From Bacteroidales bacterium (GTDB lineage Bacteria > Bacteroidota > Bacteroidia > Bacteroidales > UBA10428), in the NCBI GenBank assembly GCA_016926235.1, contig JAFGOZ010000208.1, positions 1-51,337 of the forward strand: a DNA stretch of 51,337 bases, written 5' to 3'. This document shows positions 38,969 to 48,354 of the stretch, one piece after another (position 1 is the first letter of the stretch; every line of letters begins with the position of its first letter). The translations under genes were made by a program, and so were the position numbers. Below the pieces are notes generated by a model. That model had not been told where the DNA came from. It ran no database searches and worked only from the letters and a program-made list of their open reading frames with translations.

Positions 38969-39007
38969 TTTACTATTCTGCTAATATATTATCTATCAAA
39001 TATTTCT

Positions 39008-39036
39008 GCGCGCACTCCGTTCTTGTTAGTGCACAA
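39008..39036 (-). promoter_or_regulatory. leader RNA hairpin upstream of the NusG paralog
   Basis: On the minus strand GTGCACT pairs with AGTGCGC (seven pairs, one G-U) around an 11-nt loop. No T-run follows, so it is not a terminator. It lies about 40 nt before the NusG-like start in a 155-nt spacer. It could be a recruitment site for the antiterminator; this is inference. Confidence 0.4.
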
Positions 39037-39123
39037 TGATTTTTTCTTTCTTATCAGCTTGCTTGGAACCATCTTGAAGATAGTCTAAAGCTTACTTTTT
39101 AATATAATATCTTTTCAAGGAAA

Positions 39124-41643
39124 TTAATTATCATCTTCCATAGAAACTGGAACGACAGATAGCTCATCGATTAATCTTTTGGCAGCTTCAAATCCCGGAC
39201 TAAGCCTCAGACATATATCTGCTTCATGTATTGCTTCAGCTACTTTTCCTGTATCAGCAAGCAATCTTGCAAGTGCATATCGCCAATACACCTGGTTGTA
39301 TTCCATAGATAAGGCGCGGCGATAATGTTCTATTGCCTGTTCGTAGTTGTTTTCTTTTCTGAAAATATTTGCTAAAGAGGCAAGAGCAGATGCAGTAACA
39401 TCAGGGCCGGCACATTTTTCTTTTAATAATTCAGTAATTTGCAACTGAACTTCTTTGGCTATTTCTGTATATTCTTCGTTTTCTGTAATAGCATTAGCTA
39501 TATAGCTTAGTCTGTTGGTATTATCTGCTGCTAAAGCAATTGCCAGTTTTGGTCTGTTAACATGATTAATATAAATATCAGCCACATTTTGGAAATATTT
39601 TTCATCGAGTTGTACAGCTCTATTAAATTTTTCAAATGACGCTTCAATATTTTGTTCTTCGATATCAAGCATACCTGAAACAAAACAGGCAGTAGGATCA
39701 CATGGAGCAAGTTGGAAACCTTTTTGGATATATTTTTTTCCTTCGGGATTTTCAAGTGTAAATTTTTCAAGCTGGCCCACAACACAGTAAGTAGCGCCAT
39801 ATGTTGGACAAAGCAAGCTTGCTTTATGAAGTTCACTAACAATGCGATCAACAAACTCTAATGTTTGTGCAGTTAAAAAAACTTCGCCCGTATTGGGATC
39901 CTTTATACGGCTTATTGATTCCCAGCGATATACGTTTAACCAATGTTGATATTTGACATTGTCAGGTTGATATTTAGCGGCTTGAGAAGCATTTTTTAAT
40001 AAACTGATATATTCTTCATCACTCGCCTGCCAATTCTTTTCTATTAAATCCTGCTCTATAGCAACTGCTTGCTTCCAGTGGGATTCAGCCAGACGAGCAT
40101 TGTTGGCATGTAATATGTTCCAGCCGGATAATCCTGCAATACATATTAATATTGCAATGCTGATATATCTTGGCGGATTAAAAGCTATAGCTTTTGCTTT
40201 CAGATGATTCTCTGTTCCCATTTTTGCCAGTACAAGTAAAAGGGCACATGATATAACAGAAAGAAATGAATTGGCAGGCAGGTGCTGGCCAAAGTCACTT
40301 AAACTGTGTATTAAAATTGCCACAAGACCAAATCCAAGTCCGTATGCTGCTGATTGAACAGGAGAAGAAGTATTTTTTATATTTCTAATATAGTAAATAC
40401 ATATAAACACACCAAAAACTGCTAAGGATAGCAAACCTACCAAGCCGGTTTCTTCGGCTGTCTGAGCGTATTCATTTTCTGCATATGCCGCCAATCTTGC
40501 TATAGTAGAACGATCAAACATCGGGTAAACAACTTCATGTGTTCCAAGTCCAGTGCCAAAAACCGGGAATTTTGTCCAGGCAAGTGCTATATCTTTTAAT
40601 ATTTGTAAACGTCCGCTTTCAGCCTGATTTAAATTTTGCAAGCTTGCTAATCTATCATAAACTGAATCAAAACCGATATAGAGTATGCAGGTAAATGAAC
40701 AAAGTGCAATCAATGCTATTATCCATCCATGTCTTTTTAATGATTTTCGTGAACCGATAACTATTATGACAAAACCTGTCGCAATGAACATACTTATCAT
40801 ACCGCCACGAGTCAAAGAAACAAAAACTGTAACTACGCCAATAATTATCATAAATAGAAGTAACCATATTGGTAAAGAAGAAGGAGAACTGAGATATTCA
40901 AATACTTTTTCAGCAGTGACTTTTTTCCTTTTATATTTTTCGTGTAATTTTATAAATATTAGCCCAAGAGCTGCACCAATTGATAAATTCATAAATTGAC
41001 CATAATGACTATGATTCACAAATGTTCCTGAGAAAGCCTTACTTTCTGCAGTAGGTATTTTCCAAAATATTCGGCCATTGCCAATGATATCCTGTGCAAG
41101 AGCAAGTAATGCAATTGAACCCCCTATAATCGCAATAGCCGCTAAAAGTCTTTTAATTTGTATTGGGTGACGATATATATTTATAAATACAAAAAAAACG
41201 ATACTCAACGAAAGTATTATTCTTAGGTCATGTTTCGTTGCATTGGGATAAAAACTAAGAGTCATATAGTTTAGTAAGTTTTCTGAATCAGGTAAATCAG
41301 CTAAAAGTTCTTGCTTTATTAAAACAGTATTAGGTGATATTGTTTTCACCAAATTCATAGGAAGAGGGATAAGCTGAAAAATCACGACAAGAATGAACAG
41401 TACTATTGGAACATAAATCCATGACCACATGATAGAAGCATGTTCTTCGAAAATAAGTTTTAAAATAAAACATATTGCAATTGCCGAAGTAATAATTACA
41501 ACAACCTCTTCACTCCATGCTTCAACCGCCCCAAAAGCTAAAGGCATAAATGCCAAAAGTATAAATAACAGAATTTCAATTATCTTGTCATATATACTTA
41601 TATATGTATCAGTTTTATCTAAATTAAAGGAGTTATCAATCAT
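39124..41643 (-). CDS. O-antigen ligase/polymerase-family membrane protein with C-terminal TPRs
   Basis: About 839 residues. Residues 20-500 hold a dozen membrane segments with the periplasmic loop motif GTFVNHSHYGQFMNLSIG and GTGLGTHEVVYP followed by AENEYAQTAEETGLVG, as in the Wzy_C/O-antigen ligase family. Residues from about 530 form tetratricopeptide repeats (for example NNYEQAIEHYRRALSMEYNQVYWRYALA). ATG 41643 overlaps the cpsB-like stop by 8 nt; the frame is open from 41697. It may polymerise or attach the polymer, with the TPRs docking partners outside the membrane. Confidence 0.82.
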   Translation of the reverse strand: MIDNSFNLDKTDTYISIYDKIIEILLFILLAFMPLAFGAVEAWSEEVVVIITSAIAICFILKLIFEEHASIMWSWIYVPIVLFILVVIFQLIPLPMNLVKTISPNTVLIKQELLADLPDSENLLNYMTLSFYPNATKHDLRIILSLSIVFFVFINIYRHPIQIKRLLAAIAIIGGSIALLALAQDIIGNGRIFWKIPTAESKAFSGTFVNHSHYGQFMNLSIGAALGLIFIKLHEKYKRKKVTAEKVFEYLSSPSSLPIWLLLFMIIIGVVTVFVSLTRGGMISMFIATGFVIIVIGSRKSLKRHGWIIALIALCSFTCILYIGFDSVYDRLASLQNLNQAESGRLQILKDIALAWTKFPVFGTGLGTHEVVYPMFDRSTIARLAAYAENEYAQTAEETGLVGLLSLAVFGVFICIYYIRNIKNTSSPVQSAAYGLGFGLVAILIHSLSDFGQHLPANSFLSVISCALLLVLAKMGTENHLKAKAIAFNPPRYISIAILICIAGLSGWNILHANNARLAESHWKQAVAIEQDLIEKNWQASDEEYISLLKNASQAAKYQPDNVKYQHWLNVYRWESISRIKDPNTGEVFLTAQTLEFVDRIVSELHKASLLCPTYGATYCVVGQLEKFTLENPEGKKYIQKGFQLAPCDPTACFVSGMLDIEEQNIEASFEKFNRAVQLDEKYFQNVADIYINHVNRPKLAIALAADNTNRLSYIANAITENEEYTEIAKEVQLQITELLKEKCAGPDVTASALASLANIFRKENNYEQAIEHYRRALSMEYNQVYWRYALARLLADTGKVAEAIHEADICLRLSPGFEAAKRLIDELSVVPVSMEDDN

Positions 41644-42448
41644 ATATGTGACTCTTGTAATTATTTCCTGAAAGTAAAGTAGTATCCGTTGTTTCACTAA
41701 TTATTTGCAATGGTTTTTTAATACATACCTGAGCAGCATATGTGTAACCAAGTTTAGAGGCTATAAGATTATATGCATCTCTCATTTTCGGTTTACGGGA
41801 ACTCGTATTATGTGAATCAGTTGCAATTATTACTTCCAACCCGGATGTCAGGAAATTCCACGCAGCTTTTTCAGCTTCAAAACCAAAATCGCCAAACAAA
41901 CTTGATGCGTTGACTTGTAAACACACAGGATATTTACACCAATTAAACAATACTCCAGTATTTTGTACCAAACCTGGATATCTTTCCGCGTGAGATATAA
42001 CAGGAATTATATCCATGGCATAAAGGTCTTTGATAAGTTGTTCAATATTAATAAATATCTCATGTGGAAGTTCGAGAAGAATATATCGACCTCTATCGGC
42101 AATAGTTAATATTTCATCATTATCAAGTAATTTACAAATCCTTTCATCAACGCGTACTTCTGATCCTGGTAAGATTTTTATCATCAATTCTGTGTTTTCA
42201 ATTATTTCATTGAGCTTGTTAACGCTTTCTCTCACAAGACTTGATTTATTTTGATTTTCGAAACGTCCAAGCTGGTGAGGTGTCGCAACAACTGTAGTAA
42301 TTCCTTGTTCAATCAATGCTTTGCATAATAAAATGGATTCATATTCATTTGGAGGACCATCATCCATACATGGAAGGCAGTGACAGTGTATATCAACAAA
42401 ATTTTCACTTTGTTGCTTGAAAAGACTGTTATTTTCATCTGTTTTCAT
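41636..42448 (-). CDS. CpsB/YwqE-type PHP-family protein tyrosine phosphatase
   Basis: 270 residues. The metal ligands of the PHP fold are visible in DIHCHCLPCMDDGP, ATPHQLGRF, GSEVRVDERI, PVISHAERYP and IATDSHNT. Such manganese-dependent phosphatases dephosphorylate the tyrosine cluster of the BY-kinase that controls capsule length. The kinase is encoded immediately upstream (42485-44668). CpsB is typical of Firmicutes; Wza/Wzc systems of proteobacteria use a low-molecular-weight phosphatase instead. Confidence 0.9.
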   Translation of the reverse strand: MKTDENNSLFKQQSENFVDIHCHCLPCMDDGPPNEYESILLCKALIEQGITTVVATPHQLGRFENQNKSSLVRESVNKLNEIIENTELMIKILPGSEVRVDERICKLLDNDEILTIADRGRYILLELPHEIFINIEQLIKDLYAMDIIPVISHAERYPGLVQNTGVLFNWCKYPVCLQVNASSLFGDFGFEAEKAAWNFLTSGLEVIIATDSHNTSSRKPKMRDAYNLIASKLGYTYAAQVCIKKPLQIISETTDTTLLSGNNYKSHIYD

Positions 42449-42484
42449 ATTTTATTAGACATCGGGATTGCCTGCATATGTTTA

Positions 42485-44668
42485 TTACATAATAACTGCA
42501 GTTTTCCTCATTGCCCCTTTTTGAGAATCAGAATCGTTTCCATAATAACTATTGTAATTACCATAAGCATTGTAGTATCCATAGCTGCTCTTTTTCGATA
42601 CATCGTTCACTACTACACCAAGTATTCGAGCACCGACACTCATAAGGCTTTGCTGTGCCTGTTGACTCATTTTTCTTGTGGATTTGTTCGCTCTTAATAC
42701 AAGAAGCGTAATATCACAAATCGCAGATAGTATCTGTGCGTCAGTAACTGGTGAAACAGGAGGTGAATCTATTATTATACGGTCATATTTCTCTGAGAGA
42801 AATTTTAATAGTTCCTTGAATTTTTTGCTGTTAAGTATTTCCGAAGGATTTGGTATTTCAGGACCACGTGTTAATAAATCAAGCCCGTCAATACCAGTAT
42901 GCTGAATCACTTCCTGGGTAGAAGCCCTTTCAGCAAGTACCGAACAGAGACCTATATTTTCATGGTTGACCTGGAATATATTATGCTGCATTGGCTTTCT
43001 AAAATCTGCATCAAGAATCAATATATGTTGTCCAGCCTGAGCCATTCCAATAGCAAGATTGCTAACAAGAGTTGTTTTTCCATCTCCAGGCGCCGGAGAT
43101 GTAACATGTATTGTTTTAGCTTCACTCTCAGGCAGGCTGAAAAATACAGCAGTTCTGATTGTTCGATATGCTTCTGCCCATGAAGATTTGGGTTTGAGCT
43201 CGGTTTTTTTCCCTCTCTCGGAAATACTTTCTCTTTTTGACATCGAAGGAACTATACCCATAACAGGAATACCCAAAAGATTTGAAATCTCCTCGGCCGA
43301 ATGTAGTTTCTGATCCATCCAATCGCGTAATATTGCTAAACCAAATCCGGATATAAGACCAAGAATAAGAGCAATTGCCATATATCTGGATTTTTGCGGT
43401 TCGGATGGTTTTTGTGACGGATTCGCTACTTCCAAAATATTGATATTGAGTGCACCAGTATCTTCGGTGACATTAAGATCTCGAATTCTGATATCAAGAG
43501 TCTCACAATATTGCTTGATCTGTTCATAATCAGATTGTAATAAAGTGTACTTGGTCAGTTGTTCGTTAAGTGCTATCGCTTGTTGGCGTTGTTCTTCATA
43601 ATATTGACTTATTTGTTCTTCTTTTTCTTTTGCTGCAAGGTATTGCTGCTGAGCGATAGTAAGTTGTGCGTTTGCAAAACCAGCTTCAAGATCGGCTATT
43701 TGAGATTTCACTTCTGCTATATCTTTTTCATAAGCAATACTGCCGGGATGGTCTGTAGTAAGTTGCCTTAAAAGATTTCTTCGATTAAGTTCTAACTCAT
43801 CGAGTTTCGCTTTTAACTGTGCTCTTTCTGTATCTATTGAAGAAGAAACACTGGTCGAACGCTGAGCTTCAACAAATTGTTTGATTCCATCCTGATTATT
43901 AATCATTTCTTTCATTGATTCATACATAGATTTATATTCAAGGGCAGTTAATTGTGCTTCTGTCAGAGCATTAGAAAGTGTTTCAAGTTTTTCAATAACA
44001 AGATTACCCTGCCTTCCCTCAAAAATTAATCCTTCGTTTTCATTGCGATAGTCCATCAAAGCTTGTAATGTCTCAGATAGCTCTTTATTTTGTGTGGCTT
44101 TCTCATTTTGTAATATTTTTAAGACTTCCGCTGATGTACTTTTTTTTCGTTTAGAATGGAATGTTATATAAGAATCAACGATTGTGTTGACCAATTCGGC
44201 AGCTTCTGTTGGATAAGGTGAATTGAATGATATGCTAATTATATCATCTCTTTTACCAACACTTACATAAAGATTATGCTTTAAAAATGCTGCTATATTA
44301 TCCATCTGAGCGAAAGTTTGCATTTGTTCTATCCGTGTGTTGCTCAAAGCTGCCGTAATGATTGGTGTTGATTTCAATAGCTCTGCCTGTGTATAGAGGT
44401 AATTTTTAGAACGTGTCATTACTCCCTCTTCCATCTCAGCAATAATTTTTGGACCGCTCTGTTCTACATATACCCTGGAAGTGCTTGTATAAATTGGTGT
44501 TGCCTTAGTTATATAAATGAAAGCTATTACTAAAAAAATCAATACACTAATTAATATTAACCAGCGGCCTGACCATAAAATATGAACTAAACTGCCAGAC
44601 ATTAATTCTGTCGGTGAATTTTCTTTATTGCTCCTATATATTTCATGTATGTTATTGTTGGCTACCAT
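42485..44668 (-). CDS. wzc: Wzc-like chain-length determinant with BY-kinase domain
   Basis: 727 residues. Wzz domain with first membrane segment WLILISVLIFLVIAFIYI (about 35-55), long coiled coils (about 170-400), and a second membrane segment near 430. The cytoplasmic tyrosine kinase has Walker A SPAPGDGKTTL (about 525), Walker A' ILILDADFRKP and Walker B RIIIDSPPVSP. The C-terminus holds a seven-tyrosine cluster (SSYGYYNAYGNYNSYYG) for autophosphorylation. It couples to the exporter encoded upstream. Confidence 0.94.
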   Translation of the reverse strand: MVANNNIHEIYRSNKENSPTELMSGSLVHILWSGRWLILISVLIFLVIAFIYITKATPIYTSTSRVYVEQSGPKIIAEMEEGVMTRSKNYLYTQAELLKSTPIITAALSNTRIEQMQTFAQMDNIAAFLKHNLYVSVGKRDDIISISFNSPYPTEAAELVNTIVDSYITFHSKRKKSTSAEVLKILQNEKATQNKELSETLQALMDYRNENEGLIFEGRQGNLVIEKLETLSNALTEAQLTALEYKSMYESMKEMINNQDGIKQFVEAQRSTSVSSSIDTERAQLKAKLDELELNRRNLLRQLTTDHPGSIAYEKDIAEVKSQIADLEAGFANAQLTIAQQQYLAAKEKEEQISQYYEEQRQQAIALNEQLTKYTLLQSDYEQIKQYCETLDIRIRDLNVTEDTGALNINILEVANPSQKPSEPQKSRYMAIALILGLISGFGLAILRDWMDQKLHSAEEISNLLGIPVMGIVPSMSKRESISERGKKTELKPKSSWAEAYRTIRTAVFFSLPESEAKTIHVTSPAPGDGKTTLVSNLAIGMAQAGQHILILDADFRKPMQHNIFQVNHENIGLCSVLAERASTQEVIQHTGIDGLDLLTRGPEIPNPSEILNSKKFKELLKFLSEKYDRIIIDSPPVSPVTDAQILSAICDITLLVLRANKSTRKMSQQAQQSLMSVGARILGVVVNDVSKKSSYGYYNAYGNYNSYYGNDSDSQKGAMRKTAVIM

Positions 44669-44696
44669 CTATTTTTCTCTTACATGAAAAATTCAA

Positions 44697-46511
44697 TCAT
44701 TCGTCATTCCATGCATCATTCAAATTAAAATATGTACCAATATTTAATCTAATCACCCTGTCTAAAAATACATTCGTACGCGTTCTTGGAGTATGTTCCA
44801 CAGAAACAATATCACCAGGTTTTATTTGTGTATTTAAAGCTTCTGTAAGTTGAGATTGGTTGGTATCTTTGATAATTTCAAAGGATGCGTGACAAATACT
44901 ACCATCGGCTTTTAATCTGTAAATAGTTGCATAACGCGGCTCAGAAGTCCGATCCAAACCCCCTGCAAACGCCAAAGCCTGCATAAGGTTGTATTTAACG
45001 TCCAGAGGATAGGGAAAATTCCCCGGCTGGTTGACAAGTCCAACAACAGAAAACAATGGCTCTGTTAAACGTTCAACCACTACCTTATCACCATCCTGTA
45101 GAGCTATATCTGTAAAAGGTATGTTAAATCCCTTTACTGGTAAAATAATTGATTCGGAATTTCGAGTCTCATTAGGTGAGAATATATTCTGATTTCCAAT
45201 GTTTTGAGCAAGATTAAATGTTCCAGATATTCTTTGATTTTTAATGGCTTCAGTAGCTGGATTTATCTGATATTGGAGAGGATTCAAAGCTGTACCTGTT
45301 AATCTGCTATTATTAGAATATTCTTTGATGTCATCATAAAGTAAGCTTTCGTCTCGCTTCGATGTATCAAAATGTGCAGAAGGTTTTTGCGCGTAAGTAA
45401 ATACTCCCTGTTCTTGTTCTTTTGTTTTCCCATATAATGATATAAGGTTACATTTTCGGTCATCTTCAATTTCACTGAGAATTTTATTATATGCGATGCT
45501 GCTTTCCCTTGAACTTGAAGAGCCCGATTTTAACAATTCTGCTAATTCGCACAAATTATGTTCTACATTTATAATAGAAACCCGCGGCTCCTTCAAAGAG
45601 AACTGTTTAAGTAAAAGCAATCTTTCAATTTCATCAGAAAGGTCCATTTTTTCTGCAAAAAGTACTTCGTCATCATTCTTAATAGTCAAGATTCCTTCCA
45701 TGCTCTTTTTGGAAAACGGTTTGAATCTTAACTGAATATCAATATCATTTAGAATTAAGTTAGTTGTAGATGAGTCAACTGTTTCAGTGATAATCGGTGC
45801 GTATATATGCTCATCTTCCGGCTTTGCAAGTACTTCCGATTTGCCTATATCTTCGTGCTTAATATTGCCCTTTGAATGTTGAATCTGAATAAGAGCAGCT
45901 CCTTCATCAATTATGCCTCCTGCTTCCATAAGGAGTCCAACTAAAGACATTTGGTCACTGCGAAGTGAATATAAACCAGGTGTCTCGACAGCTCCGCTAA
46001 TAGAAACCTTAAAAGTTTTATACTCAAGAATTCTGACAAAAACAGAGGGAAGTGAAGAAATATATTTGGGATAATAAGCTTGTATGATATCAGTCTCTAT
46101 TTGAGCCAGATTTTTACCTGCTGCTGCAATCTCACCAATTACTGGTAGTGTAATATTTCCATTTTTACTTATTCTGCATACATATTTATCATCCTGGTTT
46201 GTAAAAACAGATTCATCAGTTGTAACCACGCGCAAGATAGAGGGCATCGTTATCTCTAAAACCTCTTCAGGTTTTAGCTGGTAAGGACTGCTGTCTATCT
46301 GCATTTCATACAAACGATTAAAATCTACAGTTGGATTAACAGCGCTTGCCTTTTCAAATTCAACTAACTCACTTTGAGAAGGCAGTTTTACTCTATCACT
46401 GCATCCACCAAAACATATAAATACTTGAAGAAAAATTAAAACAAGTGAAATAATTCTTATTTCTTTTTTGATGTTATGTTTAAAATAAATGCTGATTTTC
46501 ACGAAGTTCAT
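44697..46511 (-). CDS. wza: Wza-like polysaccharide export lipoprotein
   Basis: 604 residues. N-terminal signal with lipobox-like ICFGGC, the Poly_export domain (YQLKPEEVLEITMPS to about residue 165), and SLBB domains at GAVETPGLYSLR and VVGLVNQPGNFPYPLDV. Between them lies a region of about 260 residues (215-480) with low similarity to ordinary Wza, partly disordered. Normal Wza is near 380. AGGAGG is 8 nt upstream of ATG 46511. It forms the outer-membrane channel and heads the main operon. Confidence 0.88.
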   Translation of the reverse strand: MNFVKISIYFKHNIKKEIRIISLVLIFLQVFICFGGCSDRVKLPSQSELVEFEKASAVNPTVDFNRLYEMQIDSSPYQLKPEEVLEITMPSILRVVTTDESVFTNQDDKYVCRISKNGNITLPVIGEIAAAGKNLAQIETDIIQAYYPKYISSLPSVFVRILEYKTFKVSISGAVETPGLYSLRSDQMSLVGLLMEAGGIIDEGAALIQIQHSKGNIKHEDIGKSEVLAKPEDEHIYAPIITETVDSSTTNLILNDIDIQLRFKPFSKKSMEGILTIKNDDEVLFAEKMDLSDEIERLLLLKQFSLKEPRVSIINVEHNLCELAELLKSGSSSSRESSIAYNKILSEIEDDRKCNLISLYGKTKEQEQGVFTYAQKPSAHFDTSKRDESLLYDDIKEYSNNSRLTGTALNPLQYQINPATEAIKNQRISGTFNLAQNIGNQNIFSPNETRNSESIILPVKGFNIPFTDIALQDGDKVVVERLTEPLFSVVGLVNQPGNFPYPLDVKYNLMQALAFAGGLDRTSEPRYATIYRLKADGSICHASFEIIKDTNQSQLTEALNTQIKPGDIVSVEHTPRTRTNVFLDRVIRLNIGTYFNLNDAWNDE

Positions 46512-46750
46512 TTCAGCCGCCTCCTAATATTCTTCTTAAAACAAAGAGGGCATTAATAAATTGTAATATTCACTTTTATGTTATTATTTTACAATCCCAA
46601 TCCTTTCTTTTATATTGAGAACCAACAATCTTTGTATAGACCCCAACTGCACAATTCAACCCATTAATTAAACAAGACTGAATTATTCGCAAAAAATACT
46701 TATTCAATAAAGAAAAGATTATTCTTTATAAACTAACGAACTGTTTCACA
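46512..46750. other. intergenic region before the wza-like gene
   Basis: AT-rich 239 bp with no gene. It should hold the promoter of the wza-like operon on the minus strand, but I cannot pick -35/-10 elements with confidence. It also carries the hairpin at 46707-46729. No ops/JUMPstart motif was found. Confidence 0.5.
46707..46729 (-). terminator. weak hairpin after the small secreted protein gene
   Basis: ATAAAGAA (46707-46714) pairs with TTCTTTAT (46722-46729), loop 7 nt, 22 nt past the stop of the small gene. On the minus strand a short T-run follows some bases later. The stem is all A/T but for one pair, so termination would be leaky, perhaps letting transcripts enter the wza operon. Confidence 0.35.
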
Positions 46751-47023
46751 TCAAAAAACCAGTGGAGGCCTATAGTAACTTCGTAATTCTGGCCTTGTTG
46801 TTATTCTTATCGGAGGCCTTTCACATTCATCTTGTGTTGATAGAAAAACAAAATTTAATGAAAAAGGATCTAATATCTCTCTACCAGCATTTTGATCCTG
46901 TCCAGTTGATCCATTACTTGAAGCAGCATATACAGCACCTGTATATCCTGCTACAGCAATGAAAGCAAAAAACATTAGAATAGCTAACAGAATCTTCTTA
47001 TTTTTCTTCACATTCTTAACCAT
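46751..47023 (-). CDS. small secreted or membrane-anchored protein, family unknown
   Basis: 90 residues. KNVKKNKKILLAILMFFAFIAVAG is a signal peptide or membrane anchor, probably cleaved after VYA. The mature part is about 55 residues, Gln/Asn/Gly-rich first and then Arg/Pro-rich (RPPIRITTRPELRSYYRPP). AAAAGGAG precedes the ATG at 47023. I recognise no family. It sits between two exported proteins and the exporter gene, so a role in polymer export or surface attachment is possible but not shown. Confidence 0.7.
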   Translation of the reverse strand: MVKNVKKNKKILLAILMFFAFIAVAGYTGAVYAASSNGSTGQDQNAGREILDPFSLNFVFLSTQDECERPPIRITTRPELRSYYRPPLVF

Positions 47024-47062
47024 AACTATCTCCTTTTACATATGAAATTGTTTATTATTAGT

Positions 47063-48307
47063 TTATATACCCACATCCTTAAATGTCATTTCAATAAGCC
47101 AGTTATCTAGGAAAATCTCGAAATCTTCGATATCTACAGTACCGCTATGGTCGATATCAGCACCGTTACACCAGCAATTCTGTTCGCAATCACAAGCACA
47201 CCAATTTTTACAGAAATTTTCAAAATCCACAAAATCGACATTACCATCTAAATTGATATCCCCTGGAACAATCAATGCCCTTAAAGCTTGCAGCATCTCG
47301 CCCGCATAAGCGTTATATACAGCACCGCTTCGAGACAGACGCTCCCATACTTTACCTTCATCCTCATTTTCATCCATACTTATCCCATTTAGCAATGCTG
47401 TGCAAGCATTACAAATAGCATAATATAGGTTTGGATCATTTTGATTGGGATTAGACGCAAAAGCCGCAGTAAGACCGAGCGTTGCAAATACCGCATCTTC
47501 TGTAAAACCGCTTGGGCCACCCTCCTTGTGCCCGAATTGCCAGAAAAAGCTTCCGGCATTAGGTTGCCCATCCTGTACCTGATGACTTAGAAGAGTGTAA
47601 GGTAGGTCTGACAGCTTTTTTGACTCCCAGTAGGAAGCGCCTTGTCCTGAAGCAGGGCTAATATTTGTTTTGTCCAAAGGACCTGTCTGTGACAAGGACC
47701 ATACTGCAGCACCAAGTGCCATAACCGGATAAACAGAAGAATCATCAACATATGAAAGAAGATTGATTAATTCTTGTCGCCAGATTTCTTTATCATTAGC
47801 ATCTACATAATATGCCGCCAGGACATGATTTGACATAAAAAGCACAGCATATGAAGGATCAATTTTATAGAAATTAGCTATATAATTTTGTGTGCCGCCT
47901 TCGTAACGCTCGATATCAGCATAGAAATCAGAAACAACTTCGTACCATGGATTATTATTTGGGTTAGCAGAAATCTTACTCAAACGAGTTAATGCAAACG
48001 CCTCATCACCATAAAAATTACCCTGAGAAATCAAAAGGATTGAATTTCCGCCCAACTCAGCGGCATCAAGATAATTGCTATCATAAGTTACTTCATAAGC
48101 ATTGGCTATCCCTGCAACTATAGGACCGGTTAAATTAATCTCATCCGGCCAGCTTCCGACATTTACTCCCTGCTGAATCTGCCCGCTTTGTAATCTGTCG
48201 GTAATTTTTATCATCGCTACACCAATAGGTTTGGCTTCTATATATGATCGCATAAATACAATCAGTATCAAAATAGTAGCAACTCTAATAAATATCTTTC
48301 TTTGCAT
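47063..48307 (-). CDS. secreted alpha-helical repeat protein with C-terminal dockerin
   Basis: 414 residues. Signal peptide (KIFIRVATILILIVFMRSY), then a helical repeat domain (about 30-345) with TGPIVAGIANAYEVTYD, GDEAFALTRLSK and VMALGAAVWSLSQTGPLD, suggestive of an (alpha/alpha) toroid as in terpene-cyclase-like or glycosidase folds. A type I-like dockerin follows at about 347-405: GDINLDGNVDFVDF and GADIDHSGTVDIEDF flank a Cys-rich linker (CACDCEQNCWC). No catalytic residue can be assigned. It is paralogous to the next upstream gene. Confidence 0.8.
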   Translation of the reverse strand: MQRKIFIRVATILILIVFMRSYIEAKPIGVAMIKITDRLQSGQIQQGVNVGSWPDEINLTGPIVAGIANAYEVTYDSNYLDAAELGGNSILLISQGNFYGDEAFALTRLSKISANPNNNPWYEVVSDFYADIERYEGGTQNYIANFYKIDPSYAVLFMSNHVLAAYYVDANDKEIWRQELINLLSYVDDSSVYPVMALGAAVWSLSQTGPLDKTNISPASGQGASYWESKKLSDLPYTLLSHQVQDGQPNAGSFFWQFGHKEGGPSGFTEDAVFATLGLTAAFASNPNQNDPNLYYAICNACTALLNGISMDENEDEGKVWERLSRSGAVYNAYAGEMLQALRALIVPGDINLDGNVDFVDFENFCKNWCACDCEQNCWCNGADIDHSGTVDIEDFEIFLDNWLIEMTFKDVGI

Positions 48308-48354
48308 GACAATAACCTTCAGCGTTAATATACTGTCTCCTCTATTGCTTAAGT

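Noticed and set aside
46512..46750. ops/JUMPstart element for RfaH
   Set aside because: No GGCGGTAG-like core is present in this leader; the only similar string (AGGAGGCGGCTG) is the wza ribosome-binding site.
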